A DNA stretch of 64,000 nucleotides from Orychophragmus violaceus (lineage: Eukaryota > Streptophyta > Magnoliopsida > Brassicales > Brassicaceae): positions 38,833,126-38,897,125 of the forward strand of contig CM058237.1 of the NCBI GenBank assembly GCA_030180135.1, read 5' to 3'. Below, piece by piece: positions 50,644-60,057 of the stretch. The translations under genes were made by a program, and so were the position numbers. The notes under the pieces are model-generated. The model ran no database searches. It had not been told where the DNA came from and was given only the letters and a program-made list of their open reading frames with translations. Position 1 is the first letter of the stretch; each line of letters opens with the position of its first letter.

Positions 50644-51889
50644 AGCTGTAATTAAAAGAGTTAGAGTTTTAGTTATAATGCTCAAGAAATGAGAATTCTT
50701 ATCTAATAAGAAAAACTCGCATTGTATTCAAAACTAAGTTTCCTCTGATGAATACAATGATCCAAGATCCTCAGATTACTAAAATTCGAGTGGGCGACTC
50801 GCCGTTACTCAAACTTCAGTCATCTAGGTAAGCAAATCATTGCTAATTGTACCCAGTACAACTCCTGGTCGTGGATAAGACAAACTATGTTTAATCCACT
50901 CTGATGTCTCCGGGCCCAGGAACTTCTGACAGCCCAGTCAAGTAAAACCAATCTCTTCTGTCTTGTGATCATTAATAGTTGCACTGCAAATCTATCAATG
51001 ATCACCTGCATTTCTTATGTTGCTGTGGACACCAAGGACTCCAAGGATGTCCAACAATAACACGAGTCGTGACAGTAGACGAGATCGGGCAAGACATCAA
51101 GATCACTTGATATTTAGTTGAGGAAATGAACTATTTTATCTTGATGCATATCCAATATACGTCCAAGAAGTTATTAATTTAGTTTAAAACATTCAGTTTT
51201 AATAGATTAGGTTCATCCAGAACTTTTAGGATTAAACTTTTCTGGTATATGCAAATTTATGGTCCAACCAGTATATCTGCGAATGTTGTGTCGATCGACA
51301 CCAACCATTGGCATCGGTCGACGCAACCATACTTAAACCGTTTTTCGATAACCGGTCAAACCGGATCGAATTTACACAATCGATTCAATCCAATTGAACT
51401 GATTCGGTTTAATGGTCCATATCGATCGTCACACTTTGTGTATCGATCGACATTACCAAACCAGAACCAATTTGATTAATTAAAATTAAACGAGCGAGAT
51501 AACCAGTTCAATCCAATTGAATCGGTCTATCTAATTGCTTTGCCTGTGTCGACCGATACACCCAGTGTATCGACCGACACAGCAAGAAAACAGGTACTCG
51601 ATCTCAGATCGAAACCCTAAAATTATTTGCGGATTTTCGCCTTGTGTCGACCGACACACGCTTTGTGTCGATCGACACCCTGCGACAAACCCTAACATTT
51701 TACGTTTTTTTTTGTTTCGCGGCGTGTCGACCGACACACGCTTTGTGTCGATCGACACAGTGCGATTTCAAAAACATTATCGTTTTCAACATGAACAAAA
51801 TCCGAGATTAACATTCAATAAAACGATTTTAACAGGCAAAATTCAATCCAACAACATCAAGTTTCGAATTAATTTCACCAGAATCAATA
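50644..51889 (-). other. E3 untranslated leader with palindrome pairs
   Basis: 1.25 kb without an ORF of note. The gag-proximal part keeps traces of the E1/E2 conserved leader (CTGGGCCCGGAGACATCAGA on the minus strand, near 50920). The primer-proximal half (51288-51758) has five pairs of GTGTCGATCGACAC-type palindromes. Confidence 0.75.
51288..51758. repeat. Cluster of five paired 14-bp palindromes in the E3 leader
   Basis: Half-sites of type GTGTCGATCGACAC (core CGATCG, CGACCG or CGGTCG) occur at 51288/51311, 51419/51440, 51546/51567, 51644/51665 and 51724/51745. Start-to-start spacing is 23, 21, 21, 21 and 21 bp, about two turns of the helix. Flanks and intervals between pairs are not repeated, so this is not an ordinary tandem repeat. 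Confidence 0.9.
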
Positions 51890-51898
51890 CTGATACCA
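51890..51898 (-). promoter_or_regulatory. E3 primer-binding site (initiator Met tRNA, short match)
   Basis: TGGTATCAG on the element strand, one base from the LTR. The match stops after nine bases (then TATTG where E1/E2 have AGCC), so the site is shortened or decayed. Confidence 0.8.
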
Positions 51899-51899
51899 C

Positions 51900-52525
51900 T
51901 GTTGGATCCCACTGGATCTAGGGTTTGATATATTGAATGACAACCAACCACGTTCTTACCTTTCTGGCAGCGGAATTGAGATGGTGAACGAGATCAGTGG
52001 AGCAACGCAAACGCCTTGCCTCTACCAGATAGACACGCACGCTCGCTGGAAACGGGATGCTAGTGCCGGATCAACGGGAATCGATTCTCTCTGTTGTTTC
52101 TACTGTTTCTATCAAGAAAAGTGGACGGCTAAGTGTTTAGGTAGAAACTTACTTGTTATATTCGACCTAAAACACAATTAACCGGGCCAGACTTAATCAA
52201 GTCTTAATTCGAAAAGCCTTTCGAAAAAACCCGAACTGTGTCGACCGACACACAAGCTGTGTCGATCGACACAACACCATTTTATCGATTGTAATGTGTA
52301 TCCAATACACATCAATATGATCATTCCCATGTCGTAGCTTCCAGTTTGCTTTGGTGTGTGACCCTATAAGATCATATAGTACTGGTAGTAAGTCCATAAC
52401 TTACAGATTGCAAGAGGCTTCTAGCAAAACATTGCAACCACCCAGTACTATACGAATGTCTGATCTCGACACACAACTATCATCAGGAGTGAGTACAAGT
52501 GTGATTTCAGGACACTATCCCAACA
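51900..52525 (-). repeat. E3 5' LTR (right copy)
   Basis: 626 bp. One palindrome pair at 52238-52272, and the predicted splice donor at 51960/51959. Confidence 0.93.
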
Positions 52526-52562
52526 ATAACTTCCCCTCACCAAAAAATGGACTTGAATTAAA
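52526..52562. repeat. Right edge of the satellite array
   Basis: After the ATAAC target duplication, 37 bp match the monomer (ATAACTTCCCC...GAATTAAA). Similarity ends at 52562, so E3 landed almost at the array boundary. Confidence 0.9.
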
Positions 52563-52701
52563 GAAGTTTACAATAAATGAGGGTTTTAATAATTTGCCTT
52601 GAGCGCCGCTTCAAAACAGAAAGAGAGAGACGTACTGTTACGTGGAGTGTGTCTCTTCGCGACCCCAATCAAATCAATTAATCATGGTTAAATATTACGC
52701 A

Positions 52702-52780
52702 AACCGTACACTGGTTTTCTCTTTTGTTCTGTGGTAGCCCCGAAGCCCTTGAACCGTATACTGGTTTTTTCTTTTGTTCT
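52702..52780. repeat. Short direct duplication, about 50-bp period
   Basis: ACCGTACACTGGTTTTCTC near 52702 and ACCGTATACTGGTTTTTTC near 52752, each followed by TTTTGTTCT. Two diverged copies. Confidence 0.75.
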
Positions 52781-53183
52781 CTTGAAGGCTTTTGCAGGAT
52801 TCCTCTGTTTCGGTGGGACATTTAGGCTGCAGCAACCCTCCAATCATGTTTTTACGTTTCATTTGGTAGGTTTGTGCTTATTGCTTACACATTAAATCAA
52901 AGACAAGAAGAATATTCAATGCTCCTCTCAACCAATATTATTAAATTTTCTTAATATGATAAGTTTGTATATACGCAAACCAAAAAATCAGGTATCTAGA
53001 AAGATTCACAAAATCATTTAATTTTGTCAAACCATCATAAAACCAGTAATAACAATTCACACCAACCACTTCATCTCGCTATATATCTTTGATTAAGATC
53101 ATTCGGTCAAAAAGAAAAGATGAAACATCAAATTTGAGGTTTTATACAGTGAATTCTCATAATGAGGTTTTATGGTTTCTTTT

Positions 53184-53227
53184 TTAGGGTTTAGGGTTTT
53201 GCTCCCTCCAAAAGAAACCCTAAACCC
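53184..53227. repeat. Inverted telomere-type repeats (TTTAGGG/CCCTAAA hairpin)
   Basis: GGGTTTAGGGTTT on the left faces AAACCCTAAACCC on the right across a short C-rich loop, with a further TTTTATGG/CCATAAAA similarity outside. This could be a fossil of telomere-repeat capture or a telo-box promoter element for the possible gene downstream. Confidence 0.7.
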
Positions 53228-53710
53228 ATAAAATCTTAAGTTTCATCTTTCCTTTTACATTCTAGTCCCAAAACTATTTTAAAAACTTTTCTGTGTACTA
53301 TTTTTAATTTGAGTATTACAAAAATTTCAAAACTATACGACCTAAATTTTTTGTGATTTATAATTTTATAATCCGAGAAGAATATCCAAAATTTTTAAAG
53401 AATTTAAAACAAAACATTTGCTTTCATAAAACCTGTCTTCATTCGTAGTTTATATTGTGAGCAAAAATTTTCTGATTGTACTAAAGTATAGTAGATTAGT
53501 TTAAATTTTAAAATAGAGACAATAAAAATGAATATGTTACAACTAGGTTAAGCGTACAAGTGGATAAAAATTCAAAATATTTGCCAAATTAATCCAAAAA
53601 ATCAAAACCCAATTTTATAGCCCAAAACCCAAGAATTTTTGACAGATTGTCGGGCATCATTCAAATATGTCAAACCCTGATTTTATTATGTTCTTCCCCT
53701 TTTCAGAAAT

Positions 53711-53938
53711 CTCTTTCAAATAATCTCTTTGATCTCTCTATTAATCCTCTTATACGCCCACCCATCTCAAACTGATATCTCTTCTTCGGATCTCTTATTC
53801 GAGGCTCTCAATTTCATCGCTAACATTGGCCGAAATCCTATCGACTCTCTCAAACTCTTCCTTGAATCTCTCAATCACGAAACTCTCTGTGAAATGATGC
53901 CTACAGATATGACGTTGGGTGTGTGTTTAACCATCTAG
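53711..53938 (+). other. Possible exon of an unrecognised gene
   Basis: An open stretch after a CCCCTTTTCAG acceptor-like site encodes, in one frame, SDLLFEALNFIANIGRNPID and then SLKLFLESLNHETLCEMMP. The composition looks protein-like and helical. There is no in-frame ATG at the start, and the frame closes at 53938 shortly after a GG/GTGTGT donor-like site near 53920. I do not recognise the family. It could equally be a captured gene piece inside the truncated CACTA element to its right. Confidence 0.3.
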
Positions 53939-54503
53939 TATTATTCTGCTTTGCTTTGCTTTTGAAAGGAGTCAGCTTCTCAATCTGATTATTGGTTTGC
54001 TTATGATTTAATTGTGGTTTGCTTGTGTTGGAACAATTAATTTTGGTTCTACAGGTTGTAAATGACTCCTATATTCCTCTATGAGCTTCAATATGGTCTC
54101 CACAGTCTGGGTAAGTTGGTTGTTTTTTTAATGAGTGTTTGATGAGTTAGAGTCTGATGGTTAGGATGGTAATCGTATAGTTACCACGCAATTGAGTTTG
54201 ACATCTCTCTGCTTAACTCATTAATGTATTTTGTTAAGTCCCTGTGTCCCATAGTTTACAAGATATTTTTTGTATCATTTGAAACATGGTCAAACCATTC
54301 ATAACTTTACTCTTAAACATTTTTAGAAGATCTAAAAACGACGTATGAAATAAATGGTTAGCATCACAAAGGAATGCAAAAGCACTGCAAAGAACTGCGA
54401 TCTCGGGAGATCTAAAAGTAACATTTTTCACAATCCATGTTTATAAATTCATCTCATGTTCTTTATTTAATTGTTTTTCTCTTAATGTATGTAATTGTCA
54501 CAG

Positions 54504-54668
54504 GCCACTGAGAAGGATGGACAAATAAATCCTTATGGAGTCGAAAGACTGACAACAAAATCCTTTAAGGGGCAAGCACAAGTAGCGCAGACACTTTTCA
54601 GCGTTGTCTCCCACCAAGAGAAACTGAGGGAAGCTCAACGTAAAACTACAACACCATCTGCTTTATAG
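54504..54668 (+). other. Possible terminal exon of an unrecognised gene
   Basis: After TTGTCACAG, 54 codons are open to TAG at 54666-54668. They encode a Lys/Gln-rich stretch (QAQVAQTLFSVVSHQEKLRE and neighbours). A possible middle exon lies at about 54056-54110 (CTACAG/GTTG...CTGG/GTAAG), but the phases do not join cleanly. No family recognised. This may be a decayed gene or chance. Confidence 0.3.
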
Positions 54669-54889
54669 GTTACTTATCATTGTTTCTTGCACTTGTTAAT
54701 TTTTTGGGATATGATTTGCCAACTCCTAAATGCTGGAGTTTGCGTATGTAGATCGTTTAAATTTACATGCTACACATAAGTATACATGTTACCAATGTTA
54801 TTTTTTAAGAAAATGTTTGTTACGTTTCTTGTACCATTCAAATGACGGTATCACCAATTACCAAATTGAAAATTAAATTAATCCAAATT

Positions 54890-55714
54890 CTTATTTTTAC
54901 GAATAAAAGTCACTAAACAGTCGTCAAATATTCGCACTACACACACAAAGTAGTCCCTAAGTATTTACCATCAGCAAATCTAGATTTTCCGATAGTCTCT
55001 TAATAATCATTATTTAGTCATTAAACCGTCACCAAGTAGTCACCATTTCTTAATCGAATTTGGATGTTTCGATTAGATGCCGCATAGTCGTTAAACAGTC
55101 ATTAATTAATAGCAAAATGTTTACCATAATCATATTTGGATTCTCCTGTTAGTCGTCATATAGTCGGTAAATTAGTCAATAAACAGTCGCCAAATAGTAC
55201 CCATATATTAAGACTATGTTGTGACTATATAAGACAGTCACGTAATAGTCGACAAGTAGTGGCCGAAATATTAAAATAAACGTATTTGGGTGGTCTGATT
55301 AGTTTATGAACAGTCGTTGACCTAGTCTAAGTCGCTAATTAGTCGCCAATATTTACTACTACATTGTGACTATATTGTACAACCATAAAATAGTCGGCAA
55401 TTGGTCACTTAGGTTGACGACTACAAGGTGACTACATTTGTCCGACTGCATCTGGACTATGTCTTTAGTCGCACAATTGAAACCAAATGGTCGCAAATTA
55501 GTCCATATATCTTCCGACAACGCTGCGTCTATTTTACGACTACCTATGTTAGTCGCAAAAATAGTCGTACTTGCCGACTATTAACAAGACTATGCGATTT
55601 AGCGACTATGGATTTAAAACTACCATATTTAGTCGTAAATTAGTCGTAAAACCGCAATTAACGACTATTCTACGATTAAAAGTGCAGTCACAAAAACGAT
55701 GTTTTCTTGTAGTG
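54890..55714 (+). mobile_element. Right end of a CACTA (En/Spm) DNA transposon, left end not found
   Basis: The block ends in TTTTCTTGTAGTG, the complement of the plant CACTA terminus CACTACAAGAAAA. It is filled with dozens of degenerate TAGTCG / CGACTA words in both orientations, as expected for subterminal transposase-binding repeats of this superfamily. The words thin out left of about 54900. I find no CACTACAAG on the left within the adjacent unique sequence, so the element is truncated or its left end is diverged. The following TAA (55715-55717) would be the 3-bp target copy. Confidence 0.8.
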
Positions 55715-55717
55715 TAA

Positions 55718-56387
55718 GGTTCTTATTAATAGACTATTGTGTGGCCTTATCTTCCCAAAGAGAGGCCTTCGTCAAGAAGAGCCCATGTTCACATATCTGT
55801 TTATTTTATGCATGAAAGCTTTTGTGGAAAATATTTGAAAAGCTAGAAAGAGATAACCTATTAACATGATTAAGGTTGCACAAGCGAGAAACGATATCAC
55901 ATCTCTTATTTGTAGATGATAGCACACTCTTCTATAACTCTAACAAAGACGAGTGTTAGGAAATTAACTGATCAAGGATTGTGAAGAGGTCTCAAGACAA
56001 AAATTTATTTTTAAAAAATCATCTCTACAATTCGGACATAAGGTCCACCGATCTATACATGAAGATATGAAATTGGTATCGGGCATTTATACCATAGGTG
56101 GTATGGGGTCATGTCTAGGGATACAAAAAACCTTCGGTGGATCAAAGACTCAAATATTCATTTTCCTTCGGGAGAGACTCCACAATTGTGTAAATGGATA
56201 GACAACAAGTTTTCTGACAAGAGGAGGAAAAGAAATCCTAGTTAAATTGGTGGCAACTGCACTACCAAATAATGTAATGTATTGTTTCTGTCTACCTAAA
56301 TCAGTTACTAATAAACTTATGAGTGTAGTTGCTAGGTTCTGGTGGAGTTCGGATGGAACAAACAAAGGTATGGACTGTATTTTGATG
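55718..56387 (+). pseudogene. L1-type LINE reverse transcriptase fragment
   Basis: Frameshifted remnants of a plant non-LTR reverse transcriptase in the right order: LRQEEPMFTYLFILCMKAF (family LRQGDPLSPYLFIL), ISHLLFVDDS (RT catalytic box, family FADDS) near 55908, KKSSLQFGHKV, GGMGSCLGIQ, GGKEILVKLVATALP and ARFWWSSDG. It contains stops such as TAG after NKDEC, and lacks endonuclease and C-terminal parts. It is bounded left by the CACTA end and right by the solo LTR. Confidence 0.85.
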
Positions 56388-57464
56388 TGTACCAGGTTTT
56401 ACCCTTAAAACCTAATATAAGTGCACAACAATCAGAGTAGTATATTAAGGGATCCACAGGGAAATGATGAACTCTTGATTTCTTATCAAGACCTAATTTT
56501 TGCTAGACACTAAAGGATTTTGGAGGTTTTGTCACATGATTAGCTAAGGATGCAATGATCAAAGGTAAATTGCAGTTTTTAATCAATAAATGAAAGCGTT
56601 GGGTCGTCAGATATTTCTCAAGGGATCATAGGTTCGACATCTACTTAGAATTATACCTAGGGTTATGACACTTAGTCAACTATGGTTTTAGAACTCAAAA
56701 CACGGAATTATTCCTAACCTATTCTCATATAATTAAACACCTAATATCTTCAACTAGACCAGTCAACTCTCGAAGCTGGTTGCGAGGAAGATCATGCATT
56801 AGTATCTATTTCATCCACATTGACAGTGTCATGTAAGTCAACTATCGCATCTTACAATACATCCACTTGATTATTCTAGTTCGTGTTAATAGCTACAATA
56901 ATTCCTTAGATATATCAGTCATATGATCAGATTCAAGGGGATCCGTCTCTATTCATGCATTAAACATAAGGAAATAATCGAAAAACCATATAAATTATGA
57001 ATCCTTATTCTATAAATCGGCCATAAGGGCCTTACCCATGATGAACCATATCTCTTAAAACCCAACATGATAACTACTCGGATTTCAAAATAGAAACCAT
57101 AATAAAAGTTTTCATTAAATAAATAAAAATAATAATAAACTTGTAGCTTACGATTTCGGATCCTAACTCGGACAATCCATGAGCTAGAGATCTAGAATCC
57201 CTATAAACTACCTAAAGACTAAAAAAAAATATAAATAAAACTTTAAACTAATTATAAACTTTAGTAGTGAATATGAGAGGTGATGATTTGAGAAGAAGGG
57301 GTGCATGTCCTTTATATAGGTGCTTGAGAGGATTGGTTTCTTCTCTCATTTTCAATGTGGGACTTCGCTCTCCTTTTGGTGGGTTTAAGTTGGCAAAACC
57401 GCCAAAAAGTTGGTCTAAGTCGGTGGTCTTCGTAGACCTCTTGGCCTTGCCTCCGACTGTAACA
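56388..57464 (-). repeat. Probable solo LTR related to the E4 LTR
   Basis: About 1.08 kb starting TGTACC and ending TAACA. It shows diverged similarity in the same order to the E4 LTR: an AAGTGCACAACAATC-like segment, GGGATCCACAGGGA versus CGAATCCACAGGGA, AGAACTCAAAACACGG and a minus-strand TATA box (CTATATAAAGG near 57320). No internal element sequence is attached and it directly abuts E4. The exact ends are uncertain. Possible target copies TGATG/TGATA match at 4 of 5 positions. Confidence 0.55.
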
Positions 57465-58686
57465 TGATAGGTCAAGAATTAATCCCTATACTAAACTGCA
57501 AGTGTACAGCAATGTCAAAGTAGTATATAGGGTTATCGAATCCACAGGGACACTTGGTCTCAAGAGAATCAAACCGTAGGGAATGAATACTAGAAATAAG
57601 CAATGTGATTGTATTGAAAATAGTGCAAGAAAGTAAATCAGTAGCAGAGATTATTGGTTGTGAAAGCAAGTAATTAAAAGCGTCAAACCTAGGGTATTCT
57701 CAGGAAATCAGACTAGCAGACAGTTCATTCAGCAAGGATCTAATTAAGCACAGTTCTAGAACTCAAAACACAGATATAGAATTAACCAAATTCCTTTGCG
57801 ATAATTCTCTAAGTCTAAGTGCAGCAAACCAAACTTCCGTTTGCGAGAACTAACAGATTAAACTAGCAATAAGCTCCCAAGTTTGATATGTTCACAATTA
57901 TCCTAAACCAAACTTTCGTTTGCGCAAAGTTTAATTGCCCAATTTAATTAGTTCAGATTCCTAAACCCCACTTCCGTGACGTATTTAGCAACCTAAGATC
58001 TAGATTCTAATTGATCAGGTTAGAACTAGCTTTAAGCACAATTAAATTGAAGAACAGATATAGTTTGAATCCTTAACTGAAATTGAACAAGTCTAGCAAG
58101 TCATGAAATCCTATGTGAGAAACCCTAAGTCTAACTAGGAATCTACTCAGACATAGATAATGAAAACATGATCATATGATAAGTAAATTGCATAAAAGAA
58201 TAAGAGTAAAAGGGGTTCGAAATCTTCTCCAAATACAGATGATGAATCAGGTTCAGATCAGCCCCCAAAAGCTCTAAAAATCCTCTGCTCTTAATTATAA
58301 AGTATATGGTAAAAAATATAAAGCGTATCTAATAAAAACACTAAAAACTCCAATATATAGGCATAATCTCGGCCAAGGGCTTCTTTGTAAATATCAGGAA
58401 CTTCTGGATCAAAGTGCAAATTCTTCACTCTTCTAAACCGCCGAGTTTTTGGCCCATCTCGCTGGTGCAACGATCGTTGCTAGAGTGCAACGATCGACAC
58501 CTTTCTCTGTTTCGGACAGTGAACTCTATCTCTCGGCCAATCTCTCCAAAAATCTCCAAAATGCTCCATAATCTCCAATTTAGCTCCCAACCTGATTATA
58601 CCTGTAAAAGACTCTAAAATAACACAAAAGACACTAAAAACATACTTATATCATGGCCTAAAACTAGTAAAAACCATGATATATCA
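57465..58686 (-). repeat. E4 3' LTR (left copy)
   Basis: 1,222 bp. Minus-strand TATA candidate CCTATATATTGG near 58350. One palindrome pair at 58467-58500. It also contains repeated AAACTTCCGTTTGCG-like words. Confidence 0.92.
58467..58500. repeat. Palindrome pair in the E4 LTR
   Basis: GCAACGATCGTTGC (perfect palindrome, 58467-58480) and GCAACGATCGACAC (58487-58500), spacing 20 bp. The copy in the right LTR is at 63919-63952. Confidence 0.9.
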
Positions 58687-58700
58687 ACTCCCCCACACTT
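58687..58700 (-). promoter_or_regulatory. E4 polypurine tract
   Basis: AAGTGTGGGGGAGT on the element strand, directly next to the LTR. Near-copies occur at 58861-58872 and 59630-59641. Confidence 0.85.
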
Positions 58701-60057
58701 AGCCTTTGCTTGCCCTCAAGCAAAACATAGAACTAAAACATGGTGAAGAGGTTTGAAAACTCTTCAGAAACTCATTTCATCTTAGAAGCTACAATACTCA
58801 GATTCCCCTTAGTAAACCACTGAAAGAATCAATCACAGGATATCAAGACCAACATGTACTTCCCCCACACTTAGCAACTGTCCTAGGTAAACTCCACAAT
58901 CACATTCAAGCATTCAAATTCTCCCTACTGACTTCTGCAAGTATTTAAGTGCGGTCTCACCTAAGGAGTATCGATCTAAAGGCACATGGATTCTTACCTA
59001 ATCAGCTCTAGACCACCATACTATCTTTCTCTAGTCCCTTTCTTCTCTTTCCCTTCTTTAACAACTGATTTTTCCCCACTGGGTATCATTTTATTTTTTT
59101 TTATCAGTGTTCTTCCCGTTATGGGGTGTACTTTGGACACATTCCATGGATCACATGAGAGATAATAGTGTTTGCTACTATTCTCATGACCACTTCGGAG
59201 TTACTAACTCATCCTCAGTTTATTATTATTTTTTTTTTTTTTTTTTTTTACTTTATAGAAGGGGAGAAGGGAACTAAATAGGACAGGTTTACAGGCTGTG
59301 TCAGAACTAACAGGGAATCCGACATAAAGTATACCAAGCCCTTAGGTGAGAAAATCTAAGTCAGTATTAGGGGTGAAGTCAGTAAAAGATCCTCTGATAC
59401 CTGAAGTGATGTGGGTGTTCCCAGTAGGTTGATCTGTGATGGGGTTTTCTAATAGTCAGAGATAGATCCTGCAACTTCATCCCAATGGTTACTTAAGTTC
59501 CTGCAAGTTTTGTAAATCTCCTCCGAAAATCATAGTTTCTTACTTAAACAATTTTGACTCAATAAAACAAAAAATTTTGAAAAACGGACTGACTCTTAAG
59601 AAAACAGAAAGATAAACGTCAGTAGCACCTCCCCCACACTTAAGACACACTGTCCCCAGTAGTGTCCAGCGAAGGATCGGTAAAAAGAAAATAAAAAATT
59701 GAAAAGGTGAGTTTATGTCTGTCGGGTTACCTCTGTCGCACAGCATCGATCGGTGCATTAGATGCATCGACCGTTACTTGGCGACTTTCGTGTATGGTCG
59801 ATCGTTGCTCAGGACCGCAACGATCGCTGCAATGCGATTCCTTTCGTGTTGTGACGATCGATGCAGAAATGCATCGATCGCTGCACTGCGATTTAATCCG
59901 AGACCTGCAAACATGACTGCACCAGAAACAAAAACAAACGTAAAATCCTAACAAAAACACCAAAAATTAAAAAGAAAAACACCAGTACCTAATGGTGGGT
60001 TGCCTCCCACCCAGCGCTTGTTTAAGGTCAATAGCTTGACCGGACGCGCAAGATCTT
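58701..60057 (-). other. E4 3' non-coding region
   Basis: About 1.36 kb without a credible ORF. Contains a 21-base T-run (59229-59249), two extra polypurine tracts (58861-58872, 59630-59641), three palindrome pairs (59743-59884) and, next to gag, the complement of a GCGCTGGGTGGGAGGCAACC segment (59998-60020), which is typical of plant Gypsy elements downstream of pol. Confidence 0.75.
59743..59884. repeat. Three palindrome pairs in the E4 3' region
   Basis: Half-sites start at 59743/59764, 59795/59817 and 59851/59871, with spacing 21, 22 and 20 bp. Cores are CGATCG or CGACCG, outer arms GCA/TGC. Confidence 0.9.

Larger units (their letters stand above)
50646..51959 (-). other. E3 predicted leader intron (LTR to gag)
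   Basis: On the element strand the donor is AAAG/GTAAGA (very close to consensus) at 51960/51959 in the LTR, after CCGCTGCCAG. The acceptor TTACAG ends at 50646, and gag ATG starts two bases later at 50643. A CTAAC branch-like word and a T-rich tract precede the acceptor. Same architecture as E1 and E2. Confidence 0.6.
45215..52525 (-). mobile_element. E3: Ty1/Copia LTR retrotransposon, minus strand
   Basis: 7,311 bp. Left (3') LTR 45215-45855, right (5') LTR 51900-52525, ends TGTTGG...CCCAACA as read on +. Target duplication ATAAC is at 45210-45214 and 52526-52530. Read on the minus strand: LTR, Met-tRNA primer site, 1.25-kb leader with paired CGATCG palindromes, gag-pol, 0.8-kb 3' region, polypurine tract, LTR. 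The LTRs differ by 12 substitutions and one 15-bp tandem duplication, clearly older than E1 and E2. LTR and protein similarity place it in the same Copia clade as E1/E2. Confidence 0.95.
52563..53690. other. AT-rich low-copy-looking DNA, no gene called
   Basis: No ORF of note. Contains a short direct duplication and a telomere-motif hairpin, listed separately. Otherwise ordinary AT-rich sequence. Confidence 0.6.

Noticed and set aside
57472..57669. 65-codon minus-strand ORF present in both E4 LTRs (also 62926-63123)
   Set aside because: It lies inside the LTR, is present twice only because the LTR is, has no recognisable domain, and is most simply explained as chance.
59707..59963. Small ORFs on both strands rich in Asp-Arg-Ser-Ile words near 59.7-59.9 kb
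   Set aside because: They are translations of the palindrome pairs in the E4 3' region.
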